A DNA stretch of 64,000 nucleotides from an uncultured Chloroflexota bacterium (GCA_902774215.1 CACYHU010000004.1:1-64000); one strand, 5' to 3'; counted from the stretch's first letter, positions 46,092 through 54,573 are shown. Numbers and translations are program-made. Notes: a model not told the origin generated them from the sequence alone.

Positions 46092-47284
46092 ACCTGTTTT
46101 TCCTTTTCCATGCTGATAAGCCAGACATCAAGAAGACTGCCGTCCTTATCAAGTGCTTTGTCTGTTGTTTTTGTTATGCGGATGCAATCCCGCCCATACT
46201 CCTTCAGAATTTCTTCAGTAATCGCACCCTGCCGCTCAGTATCTTTTCCGGTATCGTTCTGAGGTACAATAAGACCGGCTGCTGCAAGGCGTCCTTTTAT
46301 CCAACGCCCCATTATCAGCTCATCACCAACGGCAGAAAACTGCTTGTTGCCGTCGCTTGTTGTATGAGCTTTGAACATAAAACCATCGTCAGTCACCACA
46401 AAGAACGGCTTATTCTTTTCAGGATATCCCTCTATACGGGTAATTTCTTTTGCAACTGTAAGCTGAACTTCATACCAGTCCCGGTTCTTGTTTTTGTTTC
46501 TCGGCGCCGCATAGCATACATTGATATTGGACTTTGTGAAGTGTCTGCCGTCATCAGTCAGTCTGTCTGCATAAGAAGGAACCTTCAGTGGCAGAGTGAA
46601 AGAAACGGCAGTTTTATTTTTTTTGTAAATATCAATATTCGATATCGGGATTTCTCTGATGTTGTCATTACCCTTCAGCGAAACATTAGGCTGGCGGATC
46701 AGTGTTATTCTATCCTTGATTTCTGTAATGTTGGCTGAAAAACTCGGGCGTTTAAACACTTCGATGATGTTTTGTTCCTCTTCATCCAAGAGTTTCTGCA
46801 CGCCGCAGTAAACGCAGAATTCATATTGACGCAGTGTAGATGCGTCTGGCTTTATTACACTGAGATTGGAAGATCCTATTATTCCGTGCTTTTTGCCGTC
46901 TTTCCCATAAAACATAAATGATTTGCCGTGGTACTTCAGCGGTGTCACGAGCCGGATTTCACCCAGGTTCGTTTCACGCCATTTTTTGTCCAGTCTAAGC
47001 GCCTCATGAAATACATTCTCCGGCATTCCTTCAATAAAATACATTCCAATATTCAAGCAGATATATTCGATTCTGTGTTTTTCAACAAGGCATTCAATTT
47101 CTTCAAGTGATGCTTTAGACACATATCCAACAAGCAATTCCACTTTTTTGGAAAGAGAGATCAGCTTACTGAAGCAGGATACAACTGTTTCCTGAGTGCT
47201 TTCATCAAATGGTACAGGAGGAATATCCGAATAAAGGATTTTTATTTGATATCCATCATCTGTATATGCGCTGTATTCATTCAT
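46088..47284 (-). CDS. NgoFVII-like PLD-fold restriction endonuclease, intact HxK
   Basis: I prefer the ATG at 47284 (398 residues), which has GGGGG eight bases upstream, to the GTG at 47299. The N-terminal PLD domain has KYHGKSFMFYG with H119 and K121, and IIGSSNLS (about 136-143), the full HxK...GSxN motif of PLD-type nucleases such as NgoFVII and BfiI. The C-terminal part (PFFVVTDDGFMFKAHTTSDG, then ELIMGRWIKGRL) fits a B3-like target-recognition domain. It is the first gene of the minus-strand operon and the probable cutting subunit. Such enzymes dimerise, so pairing with the HxK-deficient paralogue is plausible. Confidence 0.85.
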   Translation of the reverse strand: MNEYSAYTDDGYQIKILYSDIPPVPFDESTQETVVSCFSKLISLSKKVELLVGYVSKASLEEIECLVEKHRIEYICLNIGMYFIEGMPENVFHEALRLDKKWRETNLGEIRLVTPLKYHGKSFMFYGKDGKKHGIIGSSNLSVIKPDASTLRQYEFCVYCGVQKLLDEEEQNIIEVFKRPSFSANITEIKDRITLIRQPNVSLKGNDNIREIPISNIDIYKKNKTAVSFTLPLKVPSYADRLTDDGRHFTKSNINVCYAAPRNKNKNRDWYEVQLTVAKEITRIEGYPEKNKPFFVVTDDGFMFKAHTTSDGNKQFSAVGDELIMGRWIKGRLAAAGLIVPQNDTGKDTERQGAITEEILKEYGRDCIRITKTTDKALDKDGSLLDVWLISMEKEKQV

Positions 47285-47556
47285 GTAATAAACCCCCACA
47301 GTTTATTTCCTTCAAGAGGTTTCTGTGCGTTAAATTTTATCTCATTAATTCAGTTGTACCGAATTTAGTAACATTAATTCCCGTCTATATAAGGTTACAT
47401 AATTATTTATTCAGTTTTCAGATATAAATCCATAGTGTATACTCAAGGAAAGAGAAAACAATTATGTACATGACATGACTTATTGATTTCATCATAGTTA
47501 GATATATTATTCGTTATAATTAATAAATCTGAACCAATATCAAGAAGGTAATTTAT

Positions 47557-48474
47557 ATGGGCGCACAGGCAAAAATAATCAATATGCTTCTATATGACGG
47601 TACTCTTGGCGGCGTGATCAGAATAGAGGATTCAAGCTGGAATGCCGGTGAATTATTTTCTGCGCCAAGAAATTCCGTTTCCGATTTGTTTACCACCGGT
47701 GCCTGCAATAAATACGGGGTATATTTACTCCTGTCAGTCAATATGGTTTATATTGGACAGTCTTCAGACTTGGCAAAACGCATCAATCAGCATGTTGCAA
47801 AAAAAGAATGGTGGGAAAGTGTAATAATTCTAACTACAAAGGATGACAGTCTGAATCATTCTGATATCGACTATCTGGAAAACGTCCTCATAGACAAAGC
47901 GTTTGCGATTCAGAAATTAGACTGTGACAACAAAAAAAGCGGAAATCCGCCCAAAGTAGATATTTTCAGGAAAACTTATCTCAATCAATATTTGGAAGAA
48001 GCTTTGTTTTTGATGGAGTTGATCGGCATCAGGGTCTTCAAAAGCGAGAAGCCGCATCAAAAAAAGAAAAAAAGAGGGCAAAAATCACCAACGATTAGTA
48101 TAAAATCGACACCAACAGTTGATAATCCGTCTAATATTAATCCACCTATTCCGCCCCTTCCTGATGCTTCTCTGAAAATCGGTCAATATGTGTACACCAC
48201 AATAAAAAATCTTTCAGAATCTGGATTTTTATTTACACAGGAAGCCATAGACGATATGACAACATCTGAGTGGTCTGCTAAAACATTTCATACAAAGTAT
48301 CCTTTTTTGAAGATATTTGTTGCAGAGAGTACAGATACAAAATGGGAAGATGGACGAGTTCGGTTTAAAGCAACTCCATATACATTTGGGAATATTCAAG
48401 TTTTGATTTCAAAAGAATGGCATGAATCACAACGTCAATATTTTAACAACTGGTATTTATCATTAAAATTATGA
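47557..48474 (+). CDS. GIY-YIG nuclease-domain protein with C-terminal DUF4357-like part
   Basis: Residues 53-115 hold a GIY-YIG core: KYGVYLLLSVNMVYIGQSSD, then KRINQH and a conserved Glu in DYLENVLID. A basic linker (KKKKRGQKS) separates it from a C-terminal domain (LKIGQYVYTTIKNLSESGFL, then FHTKYPFLKIFV) resembling the modules that follow GIY-YIG domains in predicted restriction proteins. A TATAAT at about 47515 and AGAAGG upstream give a clear start. It is divergent from the NgoFVII/Z1/Vsr operon, so it is probably an extra nuclease of the same defence locus. Confidence 0.85.
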   Translation: MGAQAKIINMLLYDGTLGGVIRIEDSSWNAGELFSAPRNSVSDLFTTGACNKYGVYLLLSVNMVYIGQSSDLAKRINQHVAKKEWWESVIILTTKDDSLNHSDIDYLENVLIDKAFAIQKLDCDNKKSGNPPKVDIFRKTYLNQYLEEALFLMELIGIRVFKSEKPHQKKKKRGQKSPTISIKSTPTVDNPSNINPPIPPLPDASLKIGQYVYTTIKNLSESGFLFTQEAIDDMTTSEWSAKTFHTKYPFLKIFVAESTDTKWEDGRVRFKATPYTFGNIQVLISKEWHESQRQYFNNWYLSLKL

Positions 48475-48583
48475 TTTTCATATACTCCGCAAACTTCCAT
48501 GAACTGCTCCGAATAGAGCCTTGTTTCGACACAGATCCCCTGTACAACGAATACAGAACTTGTTGGAAGAGAAAAGAACAGAA

Positions 48584-49327
48584 ATGACGAAAAACGAACC
48601 AACAATGGACTTCTATACTGAAAGCGAATTCTACGACGCTGTTCAAAATGGTGACACCCAAATCATCGCCACCCGCGCAGCGGTAATCCTTCGGAAACTT
48701 TTTGATGCCTAGCTGGACGAAAGGAATGACACATTTCCTGCCCTGTTGGAGAAATGCATTCAGAAAACGAAAACAGCGGGATCATACCTTGACAGCCCGG
48801 AAAACAGTCCCGAGTATCAGATTGGGAAGCTGTACGGGGCCGTTCAGGTCTTCGCTCTCCTGTATCAGGAAGAAAAAGACCTGGCGGCAATCAGCGAGCA
48901 AATGGATCTTATGTTGCAGAAGAATGGACCTGCTGTCCTGAATGTGTTCTCAACACTGTCAGAACTCGACAACACACACGAATGGGCCTGCTGCGAGGTC
49001 ATCGCGCAGCGGACAGGCGTTCCCGTTGCCGCACTGGAAGAAATAATGCTTCGGTTAACAGCCACCCGCGCAGCGGACAGCAGGGAAAACACAAGCCGTT
49101 CCGAGTACCGCATAACCCTGTTGGGAAAACGATGTTTTGGGAAAACTGAAAACAAAATAAAAGAAGAAAAACAAATGGAATGTATAAATAGATATCTGGA
49201 AAATCTGTTGTTGCTTAGAGAGGAAGCCCCAGAACTGGCAAGGAAAGAAGCAATCGGAGAACTGACTGCTATGAGACTTATGACTGAAACAGGCGAACCC
49301 AGGATCCCCATAGTCACCCGCCCCTGA
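48584..49327 (+). pseudogene. Unknown gene interrupted by an in-frame TAG
   Basis: A single frame of about 247 codons, MTKNEPTMDFYTESEFYDAV at the start, broken only by TAG at codon 43 (48710-48712). It then continues as LDERNDTFPALLEKC and on to VIAQRTGVPVAALEEIMLRL. Two identical 16-mers, GCCACCCGCGCAGCGG (48668 and 49061), each add an ATRAA peptide and look inserted. No family recognised. Either a young pseudogene or a gene needing readthrough. Confidence 0.55.
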
Positions 49328-49452
49328 AACACCTCCGCACAGCGACCTGCTGCAACAATCGGTATTGCATTCTTGTCAACTTACCCTGCCTGTCGGAAAA
49401 CAACCGGAAATTCAGACGGGGTAAGTCATCAGTTTTCTTCGTGACCCAAAAA

Positions 49453-49700
49453 TCACCACTCAAGAGTTGTCTTGTAAGCAATCGCTGGGTTGAACGATAT
49501 ATCCAGCAGCTGACCGTCAATAAGGCTAAACATGCACGGTCTTGACGGAAGTACACAGCATATACTTACACGATGTTTGTTGTTTTCTTCATTATATTCA
49601 AACAAATTGATTAGCGGCCCATTCTCAGCATCATTTATTGTCGTTGTCATTATATATGTACCTGCGGGGATATCTCTTACTACCAAAAGTGATCCATAAA
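49453..49700 (-). pseudogene. Truncated C-terminal fragment, unknown protein
   Basis: The frame reads YGSLLVVRDIPAGTYIMTTT, then INLFEYNEENNKHRVSICCV, SLIDGQLLDI, and stop. The 'DIPAGTYI' pattern is typical of a beta-domain in Clostridial surface or secreted proteins. Its 5' end is cut where the IS21 istB remnant begins, so only the tail is left. Confidence 0.45.
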
Positions 49701-49711
49701 GCAAATTGACT

Positions 49712-49999
49712 TTTCTTATTATTGATGAATGGCTTTTACTCAAGCCAACTGAAACAGAACAGCGTGACATTTTCGAACTGCTTAACCGCCGTTACGGAAA
49801 GTCTGCCACCATTTTCTGCTCTCAGTATTCAAAAGCTGACTGGTATGAGCAGCTTGGTGGTTCCGCCAGCCCTCTGGCTGATGCTATCCTTGACCGGATC
49901 GTTCATGATGGATATGATATCAACATTACGCCAATTGATCCGAAAAAAAACATCTCAATGTGTGAGGTTTACAGCTTAGCCCGCAAACTTAAAAAGTAA
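49712..49999 (+). pseudogene. istB: IS21-type istB C-terminal remnant
   Basis: Reads FLIIDEWLLLKPTETEQRDI, FELLNRRY, FCSQYSKADWYEQLGGSAS and PLADAILDRIVHDGYDINI: the Walker B half and C-terminus of the IS21 helper ATPase. Walker A and the 5' half are missing. Same strand as the istA remnant at 18657 but 31 kb away. Confidence 0.85.
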
Positions 50000-50239
50000 C
50001 CGGTAAACTGGTTCCCATTTGACCAGCCAGGCGGTTTCCGCCCTTCTGGTCACTCGGTTTCCACACGCCGTATTATCCAACTTTCATACCTTGCCTGTAT
50101 TTTGGCACAGTGTGCATTGTATGAATGTGATTTTACTGGGTTCAATTTATCCTTGTAATCTGTTTTGGTTTATGAGCTGGAAAATTCGAATTCTTCAATC
50201 AACCCGTTTGCGTGCTTCTCGTTGGATCATTTCCGAGAT

Positions 50240-50290
50240 ATAAAATATTTTTAAGATTTGTTTTTTTGACAGAGGAGCAACATTTTTTTG
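50240..50290. repeat. Repeat shared with 34269-34320
   Basis: TTTTTAAGAT, then ACAGAGGAGCAACATTTTTT, present with a few substitutions at both places and in the same orientation. No coding content at either site. Confidence 0.6.
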
Positions 50291-50373
50291 ATGTCTGCTT
50301 CTTTTGTAAAGTCATACATCAAATCCCTATCCTTGCAAACCGTTCCACATTGTCATCGGGTTCTGATCTGACA

Positions 50374-50401
50374 AACTTCGCTTCATGCCTGAAGAGAAGT
50401 T
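50374..50401. repeat. 28-bp dispersed palindromic repeat, copy D
   Basis: AACTTCGCTTCATGCC followed by TGAAGAGAAGTT. It is the best match to the reverse complement of copy A (1660-1687). Confidence 0.7.
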
Positions 50402-50480
50402 GTTTTTATGCCTAAATGAGGTTGCCCTATTCTGTTTTGTATCCTGTATATATCAATCAGGTATCAAAATGGAGATAAAA

Positions 50481-51356
50481 ATGTCAGAGGATAATCGTAC
50501 AAACTACCGCACCAGACTGCCCAGTTCACTTTATCTTGAGCTTGATAAAGGTGCAACCGAACCATTCACTGGAAGAATGATAAGCAAAGAAGAAGAAGCA
50601 ATCAATGTGGGACCGAAGAATTCCCCTATAATAAGGGCCATGGTCATTGATTACGAGAGCATATCAGACTGGCTTCCTGAGAGAAAGCTGAATTACTTCG
50701 ATTTGCTGGTCCATGATGCGATTTGGACCCTTTATGCAAACGGAATAACCGTTTTTACGGTTTCAACAGTTACAAAAGTTATTTCAGGTAAACCCACTCT
50801 CAATCCTTCAAAAAAACAGGAAGAATCGGTTCGGGATTCAATCGCAAGGCTTCTGAGCACATCTGTAAAAATAGCATTTTCTCAGGAATGTGAAAAATAC
50901 CAAAATATGGGTATAAATTCCCGCGAAACCTATTATGAAGGGCATCTGGTTTCCGGAGAAATTATCACGGAAAGAATAAATAACAGATACTCCGATGCCG
51001 TGGTTCGAATATTCAGAAAGCCGATTCTCGGTGAGCTTGCGGACATGAAAAACCAGGTCACAACGGTGTCAAACAGGTTGCTTTCAGTTCCGGTCAAACT
51101 TGATGTCAATACATATATACTCAGAGACTACCTTCTCCGTAAAATATTTCGAAAGGACCGGAGAAAGAAAAACAGTGAACGGGTAATCATATTTGAGACG
51201 CTCTGGAAATATTTATCCATCAGCAACGATGAATATATGGTAAAAAAGAGAACTGTTGAAAAAATTGAAACGATACTTTCGTACTGGAAAAAAGAAAACT
51301 TGATTATCAGCTATAAAATCAGTGCCGGTAAAATCATTATCGTTCCGACACTATAA
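50481..51356 (+). CDS. Putative replication initiator with downstream iterons
   Basis: I place the start at 50481 because GGAG lies seven bases upstream; the frame is open further 5'. The 291-residue basic protein contains YFDLLVHDAIWTLYANGITV, then SVRDSIARLLSTSVKIAF, and ends with a winged-helix-like segment. I recall this pattern from Clostridial plasmid and mobile-element initiator-type proteins, but cannot name the family. Three 21-bp direct repeats begin inside its stop codon and run downstream, as expected for iterons bound by a Rep protein. The primase-helicase follows 330 bp later. Likely the replicon's initiator; moderately sure. Confidence 0.65.
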   Translation: MSEDNRTNYRTRLPSSLYLELDKGATEPFTGRMISKEEEAINVGPKNSPIIRAMVIDYESISDWLPERKLNYFDLLVHDAIWTLYANGITVFTVSTVTKVISGKPTLNPSKKQEESVRDSIARLLSTSVKIAFSQECEKYQNMGINSRETYYEGHLVSGEIITERINNRYSDAVVRIFRKPILGELADMKNQVTTVSNRLLSVPVKLDVNTYILRDYLLRKIFRKDRRKKNSERVIIFETLWKYLSISNDEYMVKKRTVEKIETILSYWKKENLIISYKISAGKIIIVPTL

Positions 51357-51409
51357 GTGTTAGATCCGACACTATAACTGTTAGATTTGACACTATAACT
51401 GTTAGATTT
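51347..51409 (+). repeat. Three tandem 21-bp iterons (probable origin)
   Basis: Units at 51347-51367, 51368-51388 and 51389-51409, each starting GACACTATAA and ending GTTAGAT plus two bases. Units 2 and 3 are identical; unit 1 differs at three positions and contains the palindrome ACACT-ATA-AGTGT. Unit 1 overlaps the stop codon of the initiator gene. An ACGAGTAA site follows at 51412. Confidence 0.85.
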
Positions 51410-51445
51410 TCACGAGTAAAATGACATCTAAAGTAATCTAAGTAT

Positions 51446-51476
51446 ATAAGAGAGGTTGAATATCAGCCTCTCTTAT
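51446..51476. repeat. Perfect 10-bp stem hairpin beside the iterons
   Basis: ATAAGAGAGG (51446-51455) and CCTCTCTTAT (51467-51476) are exact complements with an 11-base loop. No T-run follows, so it looks more like an origin structure than a terminator. Confidence 0.65.
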
Positions 51477-51568
51477 AAATATTAAAAATAAAGTGAATCC
51501 ACATGATCCGGTTAACTGACAAACCGATCAGGGGATAAGGTTCTCTTTTTTGTTATACTGGAAAATGT

Positions 51569-51651
51569 TACCACAGTATGTGTGTGGTATAACGCCTTCT
51601 GGGAATAATATTCCAGCCGATTTGTATATTAACGGTACGTCGCAACGTACC
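51569..51651 (+). promoter_or_regulatory. Three palindromic sites upstream of the primase-helicase gene
   Basis: TACCACA/TGTGGTA (51569-51589), GGAATA-A-TATTCC (51602-51614) and GGTACGT-CGCA-ACGTACC (51634-51651). Stacked palindromes directly before a replication gene suggest operator or origin-binding sites. Confidence 0.55.
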
Positions 51652-51686
51652 CAAACGATACTCAAGCGTTCGGCGGGAGATTTCAT

Positions 51687-53474
51687 ATGAAAATTCAGCT
51701 TTCAAATATTCCACAGGAGCTTAAGCAGATTCCCCATTGGGTTGTCTGGCGCAGCAAAACCCCGAAAAAAATCCCTTATAATCCGAAGACAGGGGAACTG
51801 GCAGAAGCAAATAATCCTTTAACCTGGGGAACATATGATTCTGCGATAAATGCCTTCAACAACGGCAGCTATGACGGAATCGGGTTTGAACTTGGTACAG
51901 GTGATAATCTGTCCGGATATACGGTTATCGACCTCGACCATGTACTGACCAACGGACATCCGGCTTCTGAAGACGATAATATCATTCATTTACTGGACAG
52001 CTATACCGAAATCAGCCAGAGCGGAGAAGGTTTGCATATTTTCGTTCGCGGTCAAAAGCCAGATAGCAGATGCCGTAATAATCGTATCGAGATTTATGAC
52101 CGGAACCGCTTTATCGCCATGACTGGCAATTTATACGAAAACAGAGCCGATATCATGACACGAACGTCATCGCTTGAGAAATTGTTCGAGCGCGAGTTTG
52201 GTGTGGAAAGGAAATTCGAACCGCCGACATATATATCGGCTGCACACACCGATGATTCTTCCGTACTTGAGAAAGCACGGAACAGCGAAAAAGGCAGTGT
52301 ATTTTCGGATCTGTATGATCGCGGTGAAATAAGTGCTTACGGTGGCGATGATTCCAAAGCAGATTTGGCCCTTTGTAATTACCTTGCCTACTGGTCAAAC
52401 TGCAACGAAGACCAGATTGACCGCCTGTTCCGCAGCAGTGCCCTTTATAGGGAAAAATGGGACAGCAAGCGAGGTGATCAAACTTACGGCCAGATGACAA
52501 TTTCGAAAGCAATTGCCGGGATGAAAACACCAGCCATTAATACATTGGAAAACTCATATGACCACAACTCAGTTCCTGAACCGAGAACCGCATCCGCAGC
52601 AGCCTACCGGCAGGAGTTCGAAAAAAAGCTGACGGAAATCAGAAACCAGCCCAGAATATTGACAGGATTTCCAAAATTTGACACAATGCTGGGAAATGGT
52701 CTCCTGCCGGAAATCTTTATTCTTGCTGGAAAAACAGGCACCGGAAAAACAGGTTTTGCGCTTCAAATCGCGGATCATATCGCTGAAGCAGGACATGATG
52801 TTCTTTATTTTCCGCTGGAAATGAGCAAATTCGAACTTATCAGCAAGAGTATCAGTCGTATATCCTATCTGAATGATCCTGTTAACCACGTCACTGCCAG
52901 GGATGTAATGTTCAGTATTGATGACGGGTATCTGACTGAAAGACAGTCGGAAAATCTGCAGATCAGCATCAGGAAATATTTCTCTGAAATCGGTCCCAAT
53001 TTGTTTATTCATGATATGGCTGAGCCGGTCTCCATCGATGGGATAACCCGAATCGCTGAGAGTCACATAAAGCGATATGGAAAACCTGCAATGATAATCA
53101 TTGATTATCTTCAGCTCCTGGCGCCTGCTAATTACAAATTTAGCGATAAACAAAATGTTGATGATGCCATGCGTGGATTGAAGCAGATCAACCTGACCTA
53201 TGGAATCCCAGTTTTGGCAATTTCAAGTCTGAACCGGCATTCTTATGCTGGCAAAAACAGCGAAAATGACGTTGAGTTGACAAGCCTGAAGGAATCCGGC
53301 TCGGTAGAGTACACCTCAAATATCGTTCTTGGTCTGAACCAGACAGAAGTCGGGGAAATTACAAAGCATATCATTGTAACGGTCAATGTTCTAAAGGGAA
53401 GATTTATCGACAGTAAAAACAAAAGTCAGAAATTTATATTCCATCCCGAATGCTCTTATTTTATTGAAAACTGA
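51687..53474 (+). CDS. Primase-polymerase fused to DnaB-type helicase
   Basis: 595 residues. Residues 1-170 match archaeo-eukaryotic-type (PrimPol-like) primases of phages and plasmids: VWRSKTPKKIPYNPKTG, the YTVIDLDHV metal site (Asp82, Asp84) and SGEGLHIF (His117). Residues 195-280 resemble the PriCT-type primase C-terminal helices (DRLFRSSALYREKW). From about 320 a RecA-fold DnaB-like helicase follows, with Walker A GKTGTGKT (348-355), LEMSKFEL and MIIIDYLQLLAP. It would unwind DNA and lay primers at the element's fork. GGCGGGAG precedes the ATG, with palindromic sites upstream. Confidence 0.88.
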   Translation: MKIQLSNIPQELKQIPHWVVWRSKTPKKIPYNPKTGELAEANNPLTWGTYDSAINAFNNGSYDGIGFELGTGDNLSGYTVIDLDHVLTNGHPASEDDNIIHLLDSYTEISQSGEGLHIFVRGQKPDSRCRNNRIEIYDRNRFIAMTGNLYENRADIMTRTSSLEKLFEREFGVERKFEPPTYISAAHTDDSSVLEKARNSEKGSVFSDLYDRGEISAYGGDDSKADLALCNYLAYWSNCNEDQIDRLFRSSALYREKWDSKRGDQTYGQMTISKAIAGMKTPAINTLENSYDHNSVPEPRTASAAAYRQEFEKKLTEIRNQPRILTGFPKFDTMLGNGLLPEIFILAGKTGTGKTGFALQIADHIAEAGHDVLYFPLEMSKFELISKSISRISYLNDPVNHVTARDVMFSIDDGYLTERQSENLQISIRKYFSEIGPNLFIHDMAEPVSIDGITRIAESHIKRYGKPAMIIIDYLQLLAPANYKFSDKQNVDDAMRGLKQINLTYGIPVLAISSLNRHSYAGKNSENDVELTSLKESGSVEYTSNIVLGLNQTEVGEITKHIIVTVNVLKGRFIDSKNKSQKFIFHPECSYFIEN

Positions 53475-53757
53475 TATGTCTTAATCTACGGATAAAGGAA
53501 GAGGTACCGCGCAGGCGGGGTACGTCAGGAGCGTGTCAGGCACACCATGGTAAAAAAGTACGAGCAGCTTGACGAGGATGACGGAGCAATTCTGGAACTG
53601 ACTCTGGAGAAGATGCAGGGGCTGGCTGATTAAATGAGTCTTCCGGTTGATGACCCGAATTTCAGTGTCGAGGATGCCATCAAGGTTACAACGAAGGCAA
53701 AGACATCCCCTTTTAGCAGGCAAAAACAGGCAAAAAAAGTAAAAATTGAAAAAGGAG
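53475..53757 (+). other. Short stretch with a 28-codon frame, no firm gene
   Basis: A frame at 53549-53633 (KKYEQLDEDDGAILELTLEK) looks like a piece of an HTH regulator tail, and a further frame from 53634 runs through the terminator at 53758, so it is unlikely to be real. I see no other gene here. Confidence 0.3.
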
Positions 53758-53784
53758 ACCCCGGTCTATTTCAGCCGGGGTTTT
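53758..53784 (+). terminator. Intrinsic terminator
   Basis: CCCCGG and CCGGGG pair around a ten-base loop, followed by TTTT. Ends plus-strand transcription after the primase-helicase. Confidence 0.85.
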
Positions 53785-54390
53785 CTCGTAATTTGGCAGA
53801 ACTGGAGAGTCTTTTCCTGTAAGTTCACATTGTCCCGTCTCACCTCAGATATCTCAGTGCGGCGCAGACCCAAATAAGCCGCTCTGTAAATGGCGCAGCG
53901 GATAGGGGAATTGTCTGCGGCGCAAAGGAGCCGTTTGACCTCAGCGATGCTGTACCACGACGATCCGCGGAATTTGTTGATCTTCGGATTGTCTGCCCGA
54001 AAGCCAGGTTTACTGATTTCATGTCTGGAACGCTCTGCCAACTGGAGCACACCGTTGAGTAGTACGATGTAGTGTCTGAATGTGTTTTCACTGTCTCCTC
54101 TTTCCTTTAGTGCCTGATGTAAGCCAAGTATAGTGTCCGCGTCAATTTTTGAAACTGTTTTGGTTCCGACGAGAGAGAAGGTTTTTCCCGAGCCGTGCGT
54201 ATCCGGCAATCGTGGACGGCTGGACGGCGTTGCGCTTTGTTTTACCGGATATCAGCCAAGAGCATCGGAAAGCCCGATTTCACGGGCTACCCTCTCTTCT
54301 CCTCCGTGGTCCGCCATCCAGGCGTCAACAATGTCCGCAGCAGCCTGTTCTGCTTTCTTTTTGATGTCCTTCAACTTTTTTTATCATATG
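53785..54390 (-). pseudogene. int: Tyrosine integrase remnant
   Basis: One frame gives VSKIDADTILGLHQALKERG, then NTFRHYIVLLNGVLQLAERS (core-binding domain) and AAYLGLRRTEISEVR with the first catalytic Arg. The upstream piece VQPSTIAGYARLGKNLL is in another frame, and everything after LRRTEI... (the remaining catalytic residues and Tyr) is missing. Frameshifted and 3'-deleted, so not active. It may mark an old integration end beside the replication module. Confidence 0.75.
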
Positions 54391-54399
54391 TCTTGACTT

Positions 54400-54427
54400 A
54401 AGGGGCTGTCATTTGCGACAGCCCCTT
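54400..54427. terminator. 11-bp perfect hairpin
   Basis: AAGGGGCTGTC and GACAGCCCCTT around a six-base loop. T-runs are weak on both sides, so terminator activity is uncertain. Confidence 0.6.
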
Positions 54428-54573
54428 GTTATTAATTCTTCAGAACACTTGGAATTTTGTATATCAAACAGTTTGTGGCTTCGTTTTCTGTCAGGAATAT
54501 TATTTTCCTGCAGAATATGGATTTAGTGAGATATCCGTGGAATAATCTGATACCGGACCGTCCTTCCCGTCTG

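Noticed and set aside
50005..50243. Open frame of 74 codons after the istB remnant
   Set aside because: Composition is not protein-like, and it lies in the non-coding end of an IS remnant.
51347..51409. CRISPR repeat-spacer unit
   Set aside because: The three 21-bp units are directly contiguous with no spacers; iterons fit better.
53634..53822. 62-codon frame after the primase-helicase
   Set aside because: Runs straight through a strong intrinsic terminator and into the integrase remnant.
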